The position numbers and the translations under genes were made by a program. A model generated the notes under the pieces. It searched no databases, was not told the DNA's origin, and saw only the letters and a program-made list of their open reading frames with translations. From contig NC_073693.1 of the NCBI RefSeq assembly GCF_029784155.1, positions 167,081,104 to 167,145,103 of the forward strand: 64,000 nt of DNA. Reading direction: 5' to 3'. Positions 1 through 12,306 of the stretch are shown in pieces (positions within the stretch are counted from its first letter, which is position 1; the number at the start of each line of letters is the position of its first letter). Origin of the DNA: Uranotaenia lowii (taxonomy: Eukaryota > Arthropoda > Insecta > Diptera > Culicidae).

Positions 1-898
1 GCCAGGAATAAAATGTTTGGTTTTTGGTTTCCGGTCAAATTTTTGAATTCGACGCCTGTTAGCGAACTAAGCATTACTGTACTCCTAGGGCAAAAAGGGT
101 TTTTGTTTACTAGATAGTACCTATTTGACCTAAAATCGACTTGAAACGATAGTTTTATTTTCGTAGAATAGATTTGCATTGGAAAATTTTCGATTTTTTC
201 AATAGTTGTTGTTTTTTCAAGCGTTCAGTGATGGGCGGTAATTGGTGAATAAAAAAAATTGTGGGTTCCTAATGACCGGTCACGCACAATTTCTTTGTTT
301 TTAACGCAAGTATTGTGTCAAATGAGTAAATTGTAAGAAGCATTTAGTTGGATTATGTTAGAAAATGATGTTTTATCGCTGAAAGTAACCGGTTACTTGA
401 GGCTGTTTGCTGGGAATCGTCATTTTGTCAGTCAACGCACTTTGTTAAAATTTGTACAAAATTTGCGGGAAAAATTTCACAAAATGTATTCTCTCAAGAT
501 CCAAAATATGGTTTTGACAGCTCGCTACATGGAAAACACTACAAAGAACAGTTTCCGTGTTGTTAGATAGTTTTTCCTTAAGAAAACAATATTGATACCC
601 GAAAAAGTCGAGTGGGCGGTAATAGGGCCAGTGGAACACCCCAAAGTTTAGTTAATTATTTTGAAAAGCGTACATTTTTCGCATTCCACTAAATTTTTTA
701 ATGAAACTAGAGCAGTTTTGAGATGTATTGCAAAAGAAAGCGAATAAAAATCTGCCGTGGTTTTTTTATTACACAAGTTGAAAAACCGCTTAACTGGGCG
801 GTAGATGGTGACATGATGGTATTTCAAATTTTGACTAATTTTGAAGCGGATGAAGGTCTCGGTGAACGACGATCTACAAAAGAGTAAGAACCGAAACC
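1..898. other. AT-rich intergenic DNA, no gene seen
   Basis: No recognisable coding region. The short open frames (60-70 codons) lack any family signature. The motif GGGCGGTA recurs at about 233, 615 and 796 in similar AT-rich settings, which suggests a decayed repeat, but no borders could be found. Confidence 0.5.
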
Positions 899-910
899 AA
901 TCAAATTAAA

Positions 911-1309
911 GCCAGCAGATCGTGGCCTAGAGGATAGCATACTTGTCTTCTAAGCCAACGTTCATGAGATCGAATCCCGGTCGTTACATAATCTGGCACA
1001 CATAGTATGATGAAGGTTGGCGGTTTTAGCATTAGTGAAATGCTAGCCGTGTATATCTTGGAATTGTACGCCTCAATGATGCAGCACATGCATGTGGTTG
1101 GATCTTTTCAAGGGAACTTAGATTGCACTTGGAGATCCTACCTAGTTATGTGTGTGCTCGTAGTGCTACCGGTAAACAACTGCAACTTCAACCAATAGTG
1201 CAGGTGTGTCAAGTAGCATAGCAAAGTAAAAATAATAACGCGGGGTAATACCACAATAGATCAACTTAATGGTCGCAGTGGACTCTCTCCCCAACAGAAA
1301 AAAAAAAAG
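911..1309 (+). mobile_element. tRNA-derived SINE, full length with TSD
   Basis: A tRNA-like head (about 918-990) has an A-box-like TGGCCTAGAGGA and a B-box-like GATCGAATCCC. A tRNA-unrelated body follows, then a poly(A) tail at about 1298-1309. The copy is flanked by the 12-bp direct repeat AATCAAATTAAA (899-910 and 1310-1321), the signature of LINE-assisted insertion. Related copies lie at 3316-3535 (minus) and 62472-62705 (plus). The family name is not known to me. Confidence 0.8.
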
Positions 1310-1334
1310 AATCAAATTAAATATGGTAAGATCT

Positions 1335-1717
1335 AAGGTTGTTCTGTTTTTTGAGGAAAAAAAATCTGACTTTCTGTCATTTTACCCAAAAATTCTGTGT
1401 TGGTTTTCTGTGTTGCTATTTCTTTTAATTTCATAGAAAATTCATGGTAAATTGGGTCATTTTTACATTTTAGTTGGGAAAAATCAATTAACATTATCAA
1501 TCTCATTCCTCATTCTTTTCTAATTAAAAAATCTTTATTTAGTAATCAATCTTAATTTGCCGAAAAATTATAATTTTGGAAGTCAATTTAAAACTTCAAA
1601 AATTCTATTAAATCTGTGAATATTTCAAAATTCAGCGTTCTGTGACTTAGATTCTGTGATGAAAATTGCCTCAAAATTCTGTGAAATTACAGATTTTTCT
1701 GTGATTTCGGCAACCTT
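1335..1717. mobile_element. Short TIR element (MITE), 383 bp
   Basis: Ends are AAGGTTG and CAACCTT, flanked by the direct repeat GGTAAGATCT (1325-1334 and 1718-1727). The interior is AT-rich and full of TTCTGTG/ACAGAATT-like words. It is non-coding. A related, more decayed copy lies near 25873-26090. Confidence 0.65.
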
Positions 1718-1727
1718 GGTAAGATCT

Positions 1728-2301
1728 TTCCTTCATAACATTTTCTCTAAATAAACGATATATTTATTATCCATGAACAATAAAATAGGTTAACTCTATT
1801 AAAGGGGTTTAATGGAATGGTTGGATAAGTCATCAAACAAACGAAAAACTGATATACATTGAATTGTGGAATAAAGCCAGCCGGAGTATCTCGGCAAATA
1901 TCCTTTTCAGAATTCTTAATTTGTTTCGAACAGTTGGAAAGGAGTTTGGTGAGACAAACCTATCTCAAACCAGTTGTAACGGATCCCTAGGTTGTGCTGC
2001 AATTATTGAACACAGTTACAGAAGCAATTGTTGAAGGTCTGGGTCAAAATCACCCGTATTTCCCTGGTGAAGATCAACCGAACAGCCCGAAAAGGTAAAG
2101 ATCAATCATTTTACGTATCGGGAACAGTTCCCCCGTATCCATTTTGGTTTGAGCGAGAGGTTTTTCAACAGACTTTGCATTGGCTCACCAAGGAAGGAAA
2201 CCCTAATTTTTATGTGTATTTTTTTTCTTGGGTTAATTTCGAGCTCGGAATGGCTGCGGTGAGTTCGTCTGACCTGAGTTCTATGGACTTGCTGTCTAGG
2301 C
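1728..2301. other. Intergenic, one unrecognised ORF
   Basis: An open frame runs 2028-2342 (+), 104 codons from a non-ATG start. It has no recognisable domain and its 3' part runs into the neighbouring MITE at 2302, so it is probably not a gene. Part of it could be an old coding remnant. Confidence 0.35.
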
Positions 2302-3122
2302 TAGGGTTACCATATCCTGCAACAGCAAAAAGAGTACATTAAGATCATTTTTCGAAAAAGGTCATGAGAAACGTCATACAGTTGAATCCCGTTTATCCCA
2401 ACTCCGGTTATTTGAGCTCCCGCGTTATCTCTGCCATCATATTGATACAAGATCCATATATTTATCGAACTGTGCGCCTAAATGGTATGCAACACAGAAG
2501 GTTATCCATCCGCTTATCCATGTAGTCTGGGGAAGGACCACCTCGGATAAGTGAAACATTGTATTAATCAAAATACATTGACAAACTCTATCTTTTTGCT
2601 CTAGTATTGCATATCATCTAGGTGCATAGCTCGGTACTTGCATGGATTTTATTTTTTCTCAAACCACAAAAAACATGATAAAACAATCCATTCCTTCCAT
2701 TCCATTTTTATTTACATTTCCTTACATTTCTTTAACAAACATGATATGATATTTGTGCTCATTTTATTTGTGTACGAGACATTCAAAAATATAACCGATA
2801 CTACTTAAATTTTCTGTGTACTGATCACTGTTTGCATACTCAAAGGAGCTTATCACACTAACTGTTTATAGAAACCAAATACATATGCATGTTAATGGAA
2901 ACAAGGTGTTAAAGTAATTTGTAAAATGCTGCATTTCTTTCGTAGTTTTTACATAAAATGTGGGACAACTTCATAAAATGGAAGAAATGCGTTGGTTTTT
3001 TCTATCAAATATCTTTCAACAAAAAAAGAGTACATTTGATAAAATTTCACAAAAAGAAGAGTCCATTTCTCGATAAAAAAAAGAGTACATGTACTCTTAA
3101 AAGAGTACGTATGGTAACCCTA
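2302..3122. mobile_element. hAT-like MITE, 821 bp
   Basis: Terminal inverted repeats TAGGGTTACCATA and TATGGTAACCCTA are flanked by an 8-bp near-identical duplication, GTCTAGGC (2294-2301) and GTCTAGGG (3123-3130). Repeated AAAGAGTAC words sit just inside both ends. The interior shows no transposase. An 8-bp TSD is typical of the hAT superfamily. Confidence 0.65.
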
Positions 3123-3315
3123 GTCTAGGGTATATTGAAGCTCGAAGTCTGTTCCACAAATCATGACGATTAGGAATTTCTGAAGCCTGGGATAAAATGC
3201 CACAAAAACCATGGCTTTTTAGAACATGCGCTATGAGCTTCTATAGCGATTTGTAATTGATGATTCCCTTCAAATCGTGCAATTCGATTATTTTGTCCTT
3301 AAAAACGTACAAACA

Positions 3316-3535
3316 TATACCTATGAGGTCTCAGTGAAACTTCATGTTTCTTTGAAGAGATCTAATTTACTTAACCCTAAAGCGTACATCTTTCAAGGAT
3401 ATGGTGGCTAGCATCTTACAAATGCTAAAACCACCAACCCACAGAAAGAGTACTATATATGCCGTGACCGAGATTCGATCTCATGACCTCTGGCTTAGAA
3501 GACTTGAACGCTATCCTCTAGGCTGCGGTCGGCGG
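3316..3535 (-). mobile_element. tRNA-derived SINE, partial copy
   Basis: The minus-strand sequence matches the SINE at 911-1309 and the copy at 62472-62705: a tRNA-like head (CCTAGAGGATAGC near 3515-3527, B box near 3470-3485) followed by the TTTAGCATTTGTAAGATGCT body. No clear TSD or poly(A) tail was found, so it is a 3'-decayed copy. Confidence 0.65.
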
Positions 3536-3641
3536 TCCTTGATCCTAACACCTCGCTACAGAAGCTCATAGGCGAGTGGCTTTTGAAACTAAAATTTGTT
3601 TCGAAATAAATCTTATTAAATTTAAAAAAAAATGTACAATA

Positions 3642-4103
3642 AGGTTGCCAGATTTTTTTGAGCACGTATCCGGGCCGGTCAATTTTATAGCAAAACCTGA
3701 CAAAATACGAGTATTTCATTTCAAAATTGTCGTCCAAAAATCCGGGCAAAATCTGGGCTAATTTTGTCAAAACCCAGAAATTACTCTATAAAAATCAAGA
3801 AATTTTTAATTTTTTTCATATAAACACATCGGCCGATTTTAAATTGTATTTAAGGCTTCCAGAAAACCTTTCATGATTAATTTTATAAAACTTGCTTAAA
3901 AAAATTCGTTTTGGAGGCATACATTATTTTTTGTTGCGTCCCATTTTGTTTTTTTAAATGTTTGATTTGCCAAATAAAGTAAATAAATCCAGACTTTTTT
4001 CCAATAAAATCCGAACAACCGGACTGGGCCGGAGGACTGTTACCAAATTATATTTTACATATCCGAGCGAGCCCTGATAAAACCGGGAAATCTTGCAACC
4101 ATA
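3642..4103. mobile_element. MITE with GGTTGC ends
   Basis: The left end GGTTGCCAGATTTTTTTG and right end AAATCTTGCAACC are imperfect inverted repeats of a kind common in dipteran hAT/TA MITEs. The AT-rich, CCGG-dotted interior has no ORF. The TSD is uncertain. Confidence 0.45.
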
Positions 4104-4109
4104 CTGTAG

Positions 4110-5290
4110 AATCACTTCGATTTCAGATGCAGATTCAGATTTTAGTTTTAAATTTTTGATTCAGACTTCAAATCTTGGATTTTTTTATTCAGATTTTCAT
4201 TTCAGATTTAAGTTTGTAAATTCAGATTTATTCTTCAAATATTAGATTTCAAATTACACTTACAAAATGAGATTAAGATTTTAGAATCAAAATAAAATAA
4301 AAAAATAAATTAACTTAATGTTAAAAAGATTCAATCTTAATTATGATTACAAACTTAGATTTGTATTTTGATTTAAGATACAGATTTTAAATTCTGTTTT
4401 AAATTTCTGATGACTCAGTTTTTGATTTATACTTCAGATTCAGATTTCAGATTGCGGTCTTTGAAATTAAATTTCAGATTTCTATTTAACACTTTGCGGC
4501 TCTAAGACGAGAATTCTCATTTTTTAGCTTACCACGCATGTGCAACTATTAAAAGCATAACTCAAATGTTATAAATTTGATAATGAAACTCTTTTCCAAA
4601 AAATTGAACACAACACTTTCGGTAACTCTAAGATACTGAATTTGAAAAATTTTGTCCAGCGGGTATATGCATAGATATGCACGATTTGACGAATTTTAGT
4701 GTTTCTTCGCGTTCCTTAATGTGTTAAGATTTCATATTTATTTTTCAGATTCAAACTTTAAATTTAGATTCAGATTTCAAATTTAGATTTCACTGGCTGG
4801 CCAGATTTCGTATTTTAGATTCAGATTTAAGATTTATTTTAGATTCAGATTTAGATTCATAGTGCGAATTTAGATTCATACTTTAAATTTGGGTTCCGTG
4901 TTTAATTTTCAGATTTCGTGCTTTAGATTCCGATTTAAGATTAAAATTTCGGATCTCAGATTTTGATTTCAGATTTCAAATTGAAATTTCAGTTCCAGAT
5001 TTAAGATTAAGATTGCAGAATTAAATTTCAGATTTGATATTCATACATCAGATCTTACTATGGATTATATATTTTTTTAGAATTTGTATTCTGTACTCCG
5101 ACTTAGATTTTAGATCAATATTTACTTCAGACTTCAGAATTTAAATTCCATATGTACATTCTAGATTTTAAATTCGGATACAAATTTCAAATTCAGACAT
5201 CATATTCAAACGTGAGTTTGTGATTTTAAATTTCAAATCATGTTATAGTTTTTCACTCCAGATTCATATTTCAGACGACTACTCAGCTAT
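4110..5290. repeat. Degenerate simple sequence (CAGATTTCAGATTT)n
   Basis: About 1.2 kb of cryptically simple DNA built from variants of CAGATTT, AGATTCAG and TTTCAAATT, interrupted near 4490-4730. Non-coding, with no unit of fixed length; most likely an expanded and decayed microsatellite. Confidence 0.7.
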
Positions 5291-5989
5291 ATCTAAGGGC
5301 CTCAAAAAACGGAATTTAACCTATAGCTTTAATTCAGCACAATAATTTCGATTCTAGAGGATGACAATCTAAAACGCATTTCAAGGATGATTTCGGATAA
5401 ATGACCTGTTCGAATTTTACATTACAATATTTTGACCTTTATTTTACCAACATTTCACTAGTTAATCAATGCAAACATAAAAAATCTGTCAACTGGATTT
5501 GTAAATAGTAGTACGAAATTATAAGCTCAATAGAAAATTTTTGCATGTAAAACATCTGTTATACTTCTTAGACAACCAATTTTGGCGGCAACGTTCATTC
5601 ATTAGTTCATATGAATTTTTGATTGGAAATTCATCTATATTTAATTGCGAGCGAATCAACTCGGCAACATAATTCGACAAGAAGAACCGTTAATGTGTCA
5701 TTATATATTATAGTACTAAAACGTAACATAGTAAAATAGTAATAATTGTGTAAAGTCTCTTTTGATTGCGTTTCAGAAAGTGCGTTTCGGGGATTTGTTG
5801 GCTGTTGAAAGTTTCACTCCTGTTTTCTGTAGCACTTACAAATATGAATATAGAATATATGTTTATGTATATCAGTTATCCAACTACGAGTCTTAGTTTT
5901 TTTTTGTTGAGAGGAATGTTTTAGTGCTGTTGCTGACGCGTGGATTTGCCTCCGGAAAAATTTCCCCTAGAGCTGCTCGTTATTCCTAC

Positions 5990-6084
5990 TCATTTCTTCT
6001 TTTTGGCCTGTTTGGCCTTCAGTTTCTCCTCCCGTTTGCGTTCTTTTTCAGTCAATGAGAGGTAAAGTTTGTATCCGAAAAATA
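5990..6084 (-). CDS. Shared C-terminal exon of small membrane-protein gene
   Basis: On the minus strand a good acceptor (TTATCTCTTTCAG at 6085-6097) opens an exon in phase 1. It encodes the end of a transmembrane stretch (FFGYKLYL) followed by a basic, helical tail (SLTEKERKREEKLKAKQAKK) ending in four lysines and a TGA at 5990-5992. The -KKKK end fits the di-lysine ER-retrieval pattern, so the tail would be cytosolic if that signal is real (inference). Three upstream ATG exons (6146-6506, 26596-26875, 27690-27783) all end on phase-1 GT donors compatible with this acceptor. I do not recognise the family. Confidence 0.7.
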
Positions 6085-6145
6085 CTGAAAGAGATAAGTT
6101 AGAAATAAGTTAATTCACACTTATATGATAAAAAGGATAGCTAAC

Positions 6146-6506
6146 CTATGAAAAGCACAATAAGCACCCCAAAACTGATTATTATGTAAAGGTTAACTTC
6201 TTCATTGAAGGAATCGGTACTTCCGAACTGAGGAATCGACTGCTGAGCTTGTTCATTGGCTTTGACCACTTTCTGTTCTTTGACCATGTTCTGAAGTGCT
6301 TGAAGTTGTTTCACGAATTGACCTTTGAATTCGGTGGCAAACATTTTCTTTTCACTATCCGACAGCGTGGTGAACATGCCGGAAAGAGATTTCAAATTTT
6401 CAGTTAACTTTTCTGCCATCTCGCGCTTTTCGGTGTCCTGAAGGAGTTCCCGCAGGGCTTCGGACCCGAGAGCTTCTATGAAAGGGTTTTCTTCTGAATC
6501 TGACAT
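6146..6506 (-). CDS. Alternative first coding exon A (proximal)
   Basis: Opens with ATG at 6506 and encodes 120 residues plus one base. The N terminus is acidic and helical (MSDSEENPFIEALGSEALRE), there is a leucine/lysine-rich helical middle containing TLSDSEKKMF (about 47-56), and a hydrophobic segment YIIISFGVLIVLFI at about 107-120. The exon ends at 6146 on G|GTTAGC, a weaker donor, and a 61-nt intron (6085-6145) separates it from the shared exon. Spliced product: 151 residues, a single-pass membrane protein with a long N-terminal domain. It shares an LSDxEK motif and a C-terminal TM with exon B, which suggests exon duplication. Function unknown. Confidence 0.72.
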
Positions 6507-7163
6507 TGTACTTTATAAAGTTGACAGAAAGTGACAGTCTGATTTCTATGCAAAGGTGCTAATTATCGAGTTATCTGTCTTGACGCACAAACTTGACTAA
6601 GCTAATCTTCAAACAAATCACTTTGAAGAGCACAAAAAAAAGTAAGTTTGGACTCAGAACAGGTCGACACTAAAGCTACAAAGCGGTGGGAAATTCCGCG
6701 TCACGCTATAAAAACAATTGCATTTTGGAATTTACTCAATTAGCGTGCGTGATTTCGGTATGTCTGAGGGCTATCGAGCAAAGTCAACAACTGTTGATAG
6801 ATGTGAATTCTAGCGACTGACTGTTCCCCCTGGCCGGGGTGAGGAAGATCGTGTCCGATACGACGAGGCGACGGAACGCAGATTGTGTTCGCGTTTCGAG
6901 GAGAAAACACTCCCGATGAATTACGTGTACCTTTATTTGCATTATCGTTATAATGCCGGTTATCTAAAGCCCACCACGGCTATTGATTAGATCTTCCAGG
7001 TGACTTCAGGAGGTAGGCAGGCAGCTAAGCGATAGTGAAAGTGCCAACGTGGATGCATAACGATAAGATTAACACTAGTCCTGCCTCGGTTATTGAGAGT
7101 TCTGCCAGGGTTGTGCTCAGCAGTAAAACACGATTGTGTAAATATTCGACCCGGACTCGTGAT
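6507..7163. other. Upstream region of exon A; no gene seen
   Basis: This should contain the 5'UTR and promoter for isoform A on the minus strand. No clear TATA box was found. Further upstream (about 6820-7110) the DNA is more GC-balanced but has no usable ORF. Confidence 0.4.
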
Positions 7164-7606
7164 TAGAGTGTCCGTCCCGGGATTTCCTGGGAATTTGAAA
7201 AATTCGGGAATTCCCGATTCCCGGGAATCGTAGTTTCATTCCCGGAATTTCCCGACATGTATGAAATTGGTTCTCTGGAAAAGCCTTAAAGCCTCCAGAA
7301 TCATTCTTATTATTCTTTTTGAAAATATAGTCATACAAAACTCATTGAGAATATGCCGATTTCTGTGCCAGTATTCATTTTGCAGTCATTTGGTGTATTT
7401 TTTTCAAAACTCAAATAGATTAGTTTAAAAAGATTATATGTTTTCCAAGCTGTATTCATTGAACGAAAACCCACAACAGTTGGAAAAATTTATGAAAAAT
7501 CACGCAGCAGGTAAACAGATTGTGATTTCTCGAAAGTAACATTCATGCCTTGTTTCCCTTTGGCTTTGAAAGCCAGATGAATTTTAAAACCTCAAAATGA
7601 AGAATA

Positions 7607-9412
7607 CAGTGAAAACCCGATTTTATCACCCCCATGATGAATTTTAGAGTGATAAATCGGGGAGAGTGCTAAAATCGGAGGATTTGAAAACATGATTTCA
7701 ATCCGTTCTAATCTAATAAATTACCACAAAAAACGTATATCATCCTAATAAAACAGTGTAGAGGTTTGTAGTAGATGTTCCCTTTTTTGACATATTACTA
7801 GTAATAGGTCCAATTTACACCAAATTATCATACAATATTGATTTTACGTTTCTTTAAACACCTTGTTTCGATCGCTATTATCAGAAATTTAAGTAACCTA
7901 ATGATCTAATTATTTCTTTTGGCTATAAATTACTGAAGATTAGATTCAAAGCTTCTGTTTCAAATAAAATCAAAACCGACCACTGAGGCAACATCATTTC
8001 TGCTAACAGCTCAAACAACGCAGATGAATCTGGATTGTTTTTTAAATTGCTTCCATCAGAAACACTTGTTAGGCGAGATATATGCTGCAGGGCGTAAAGT
8101 TGACAAACAGCGAATAACTTTCATGCCATATTGTAATGCAACCGGAGACCACAAGTTACAGATGGTTATCATCGGAAAATCAAAAAATCCTAGAGCTTTC
8201 AAAAATTTTATGGTGCCCGTCACATATTTCGCCTCTAAAAATGCCTGGATGACTTGAGTGATTTTCCAAAACTGGTTCCTCCAGGATTTCGTACCAGCAG
8301 TACTCAAATTTTCAGCCGAAATGTCTATTCCTCCTAAAGCTGTGTTGTTACTGGATAATTGATCTGCACATCATATGAATGATGAGCTAAAAAGCGATGA
8401 TGGTTTGATAACTGTTTTTTTATGCCACCAAATGTGACTGCAGTGATTCAACCCATGGACCAGAATGTAATTCAGAACTGTAAACTAAAATATCGTCATG
8501 GCTCGCGAAATCGATATAGGTCAAAGCTTGAAGTGCATAACGTTGAGGGATGTATGTTTCTGGATGCACGATGCTTAGAGTGAAATACAGCGTACAGTAA
8601 TCCAGCAGTCATGGAAGAAAATTGGAGTTATTTTAAATTACAAACTCGCTCACGAAGATGGTGTTTCTTTGATCCATTTGATTGATGTAAACAAAAGCGA
8701 TGAAACTATTTTGCCACAAGACCCCGAGAAGAGATATGAAAGTTAGTCATTTACGGATGAAGAAATTCTGAACATGACGCTGGATGATCAGTCAGCATTA
8801 AACGAGTCCTCGAATCATTGGAGCCATTTAAAATTTCCGATGTATCACCAGACTCAGAATCAGCGGCATCTACCCCAAATGATACATGTTAAACTTCAAG
8901 AAATATAAATTATGTTGAAGCTGTACGTATGTTGGACAACATAGTTGATTGGGCTGATGCTTCAGATCTCTCGATAGATGATGTCATCTTCTTGCGACGT
9001 ATAAGAGAGATTGCTTTGAAGAAAGCTTAAACAAATAAAACACAGCTTTAATATTACTTGAATATGTTCAGTTATACCATTATATTTAGTTATAATTGTA
9101 TTCAACAACTTTGATTTCGTTAAAATTATAATAACAAAAACCTGTTCAAAACTTGACTTTTTTGTGTAAAAATCTTGATACGTCCCTGATCAATCATCTT
9201 CACTAAATCGATGTAATCATCCATCAGTTTTGTCCCTTTAGAATAATTTCAACGTTAAGATATTCAACGAAAATGAAAAAAAGGCGATATTAAGTATTTT
9301 TGCGTTGAATAAAATATGATGACAAAATCGGGTGAAAAAATGAGACAAAATCAGGGGTAGACAAAATCGGGGGTAGACAAAATCGGTGTGTGACACAATC
9401 GGGTTTTCACTG
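7607..9412 (+). mobile_element. Decayed pogo/Tigger-like DNA transposon
   Basis: Inverted ends CAGTGAAAACCCGATT / AATCGGGTTTTCACTG are flanked by TA at 7605-7606 and 9413-9414, as in the Tc1/mariner-pogo superfamily. Similar tandem words (ACAAAATCGGGGGTAG) sit inside the right end. It contains a broken DDE transposase (8024-9030). It inserted inside the hAT-like element at 7164-9797, so it is the younger of the two. Confidence 0.8.
8024..9030 (+). pseudogene. pogo/jerky-type DDE transposase, broken
   Basis: Translation of 8024-8257 gives a stretch typical of DDE_1 (pogo/jerky) transposases: DKQRITFMPYCNATGDHKLQ, VIIGKSKNPRAFKN, then the ASKNAWMT block. After a frameshift, AVLLLDN (second catalytic Asp, near 8350) is followed by an in-frame stop. 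Near 8445-8500 the block VIQPMDQNVIQ, conserved in this family, appears in another frame. At least two frameshifts and several stops make it non-functional. The N-terminal DNA-binding half was not found. Confidence 0.75.
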
Positions 9413-9805
9413 TACATCGTTTTTTTTTTCATATAAAGAGAAAATATGTAAAGTGTTCAGAAAAACGAAAAATGGTTGGAATAATCAAACAAATAAAAAC
9501 ATTTTTTTTATCAACCCCTAATTGCATGGATGAATTCTTCATTTGACTTATCCAGATTTTTTTTATAGTTCGTTAGACTGTTTTTAATTTATCATTGTTG
9601 AAAACAGTTTGATTTATTTGATTGAAAATAAGTTAAAAAACATTATGAAATGTACATTTTGAAAAAAATATGGGCTTCTGTGCACGAAAGGTTCGATAAG
9701 CTATGTATATTTGTATCGAAGTGCATATATTTTTCATGTTTTTGAATATTTCCCGGGATCCCGGGAATGAAGAAATGGCCGGGAAATGGACACTCTACTC
9801 GTGAT

Positions 9806-11031
9806 CCACCTTCCCCTTTTCTTTCATTGAGATTATAGTTGGAATTTCGATTATTCGATAATCCTGAATTCTGATCTGAACATACTGGATATTAATTTCA
9901 GTAATAAAATTGTAAAAAAAATCATTTTAGCACAAAAGAACATAGAAAAAAATTAGCAAAAAAATAACGAAATAAAATTTAAATTTAAATTCCGATCATC
10001 AATCCTGAGAATAAACATTTATATTCCTAATTGATCTGAAATATGAGGATTCTGAATTTCGGTCCCAACTTAAACTTTGTTATCAAAGTTATAGACAACT
10101 AACTCATCTTTGTTCAGAAAGATCTTGCTTGGCTATGCGTTAGCATATTAAAATAGAATCACCCATTAGAAAGTCCCTGCACAACGAACGTATCGTGCAG
10201 TTAATTGTCAGAGAAAACAACAGATTTCATCCAATATTTTCCAGGCGTTTCGCGAGTTAGAATTGAATAGGCAATTAAAAACTTTGATACACTGGACGTG
10301 AAGGCCTGGAAATGATTTTTATTTCTTTGCTGGAAAAAAACATAGTTGAAAATGTTGACGCACTTAGATGTTTACCTGATTTTCATACAAATACCGAGGT
10401 GGCCTCTCAGTTTCATTTCTTGAATTCCATGATCTCACGAAATTCCCGATTCTCAAAAACTAGATAAAAAATCAATCACCAAAGATCTATTCAACGGGTT
10501 TCTACCTGAAAGTAGTGATTTCATTATAAATTTTTCAGTAAATTCAAAAATCATAACATATTCAGGAAGATTTAATTTTTTTTTTGAAAAACCTCAATGT
10601 GACCGATTCCAATTATGTGCATTCTCATATCTCGCTACCAAGAAAACCAATTTTTAAAACGAAAAAAATCAAATCACAAATTAAAACATGGGCTAAGTTT
10701 GGATACTTACTAAGTATAACAGTATTACTTAAAATTAGGATCGTTTTAGGTAATTTATGGGAGTTTTTCAAAGCACTGATAACATTAGTAAAAAAGAGAG
10801 TATTTTAATCAAAATGGAAAGATTTGTTTTATTGGTGTCTCTAATGGAACCATTTTATTTATCGAAAATTAGCATCGCTATTTTTTGCACCACTCGAAAG
10901 CTGAGTCTTTTCTCTTTCATTTAAGCCCAAATTTCAGATAATCCATCTGGGGATCTAGAACAATTTATATTTTTAAAATTGTTCAACTTTTTTAATGATT
11001 TTTTCAAAGATAAAATCATACTCATCGCCGC
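9806..11031. other. AT-rich intergenic DNA, nothing recognised
   Basis: The short open frames (for example 10584-10808) have composition typical of random AT-rich sequence and match no family I know. No clear repeats. Confidence 0.45.
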
Positions 11032-11497
11032 AAAGGCTTCGTGCCGCAAGCCGAAATGTGCCGGGACAAGGACGGGGGTATCCTGACGGACAATCGTGAG
11101 GTGATCAAAAGGTGGAAGCAGCACTTCGATGAACACCTGAACGGCGCACATGCAGGAGATCAAGACGGTGGGGGAAGGTACATCGCCGGCATAGCCAACG
11201 ACGAAGAGGAGCCACTCCCAACGATGAGTGAAGTTAAGGAAGCCATTCGCCAGCTGAATAGAAACAAGTCGGCTGGGAAGGATGGCATCGCAGCTGAACT
11301 CATCAAAATGGGCCCGGACAAGTTGGCCGATTGTCTACACCGGTTGATAGTGCGGATCTGGGAAATAGAACAGCTACCGGAGGAGTGGAAGGAGGGGGTA
11401 ATATGCCCCATCTACAAGAAGGGCGACAAATTGGACTGTGAGAACTACCGAGCGATCACTGTCCTCTATGCCGCCTACCAAGTGTTGTCCCGAACAG
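11032..11497 (+). pseudogene. RTE-type LINE fragment (linker and N-terminal RT)
   Basis: About 155 codons, from the GFVPQAEMCRDKDGGILTDN block through KEAIRQLNRNKSAGKDGIAA and CPIYKKGDKLDCENYRAITV, match the region before and including RT motif 1 of RTE-clade retrotransposons (JAM1-like in mosquitoes; family call from memory). From about 11155 onward it is nearly identical to the RTE copy at 19461. It stops abruptly at about 11497, where unrelated sequence begins, so it lacks the catalytic RT and is truncated at both ends. It is a dead fragment. Confidence 0.85.
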
Positions 11498-12304
11498 AGC
11501 TTAAAACTGTCGACAGCCTTGTGTGAATGTGAAATTTCTCTCCATTGAAAGTCTTCCGTTTTCGTTTCCTTCTCTCGCTCAAAAAGCTCTCTCTGACTGA
11601 CAGCGTTTACAATTTTCTTTCGCTCATCTTCCCATTCGTTTTGGCCTACGGTCACAGTCAGCGTTACCAAGCTTGCAAAAAATCAACTCAACGAGTAAAA
11701 ATCGGCTCAAACGAACGTGAGTGTGAGGCGGAACAGAAAAAAAATCCACCCCAGGCTGAGCGAGAGTAAAATAAAATCAAGATTCCTTTTTGAACCTTAC
11801 TCACCAAGCACCGCATACTCGCTCCGAAAAAAAATCGCTCAAGTGGTGAGTAGAGTCAAATTAGATGACTAGAAAATCTGCTCAGCACAGCACGTATGAT
11901 TTTTTCTTCGGTGGTGAGTTGAGCAGACTAGCAAGGAGCTTGAGTCTGATGGGAAAAAAATCCGTAGAGTAAAAATAAAATCCGCTCACAGGTAGGCTGA
12001 TTTTAAATCCTTGAGTCGGGAAGAGTCTCTTGGTTTTGACTCGCTTGAGTATTTTATTTTGACTCGCTTGAGTATTTTTTTTGACTCGCTTGAGTATTTT
12101 TGTTTTGACTCCGATTCTTTTCGGCTAGCTTGATTTTTTTAGATTTTGACTCAAGGTTTTTCTGGCTTGCTGGAGTCGTTTGATTTTGACCGGCCTGAGT
12201 CGTTTTTTCTACTCGCTTGAGGCGTATGGAGTTTGGATTCTGGCTCGGCTCGTCGTTCGTGTGGAGTGCACTGGTGTGGTAGAGATGATTGATTCCTTTA
12301 CCTG
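11498..12304. repeat. GAGTC/GCTCA-rich repetitive DNA
   Basis: Contains many variants of ACTCGCTTGAG and GGCTCAAACGA. At 12040-12110 there is a short tandem array of a ~24-bp unit, GACTCGCTTGAGTATTTT plus T-rich spacer. Long open frames here (12054-12419 minus; 11374-11670 minus) are low-complexity by-products. No gene seen. Confidence 0.5.
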
Positions 12305-12306
12305 TA

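Larger units (their letters stand above)
7164..9797. mobile_element. hAT-like element, interrupted by a nested transposon
   Basis: Perfect 10-bp terminal inverted repeats TAGAGTGTCC / GGACACTCTA are flanked by the perfect 8-bp duplication CTCGTGAT (7156-7163 and 9798-9805), diagnostic of hAT. CCCGGGAATT-rich subterminal sequence occurs at both ends. Without the nested element at 7607-9412 it is about 0.83 kb and non-coding, so it is a non-autonomous element. Confidence 0.85.

Noticed and set aside
911..990. tRNA gene
   Set aside because: It is the head of a SINE with its own TSD and tail; two more copies occur in the window.
2028..2342. 104-codon ORF as a gene
   Set aside because: Non-ATG start, no domain, and its 3' part is MITE sequence.
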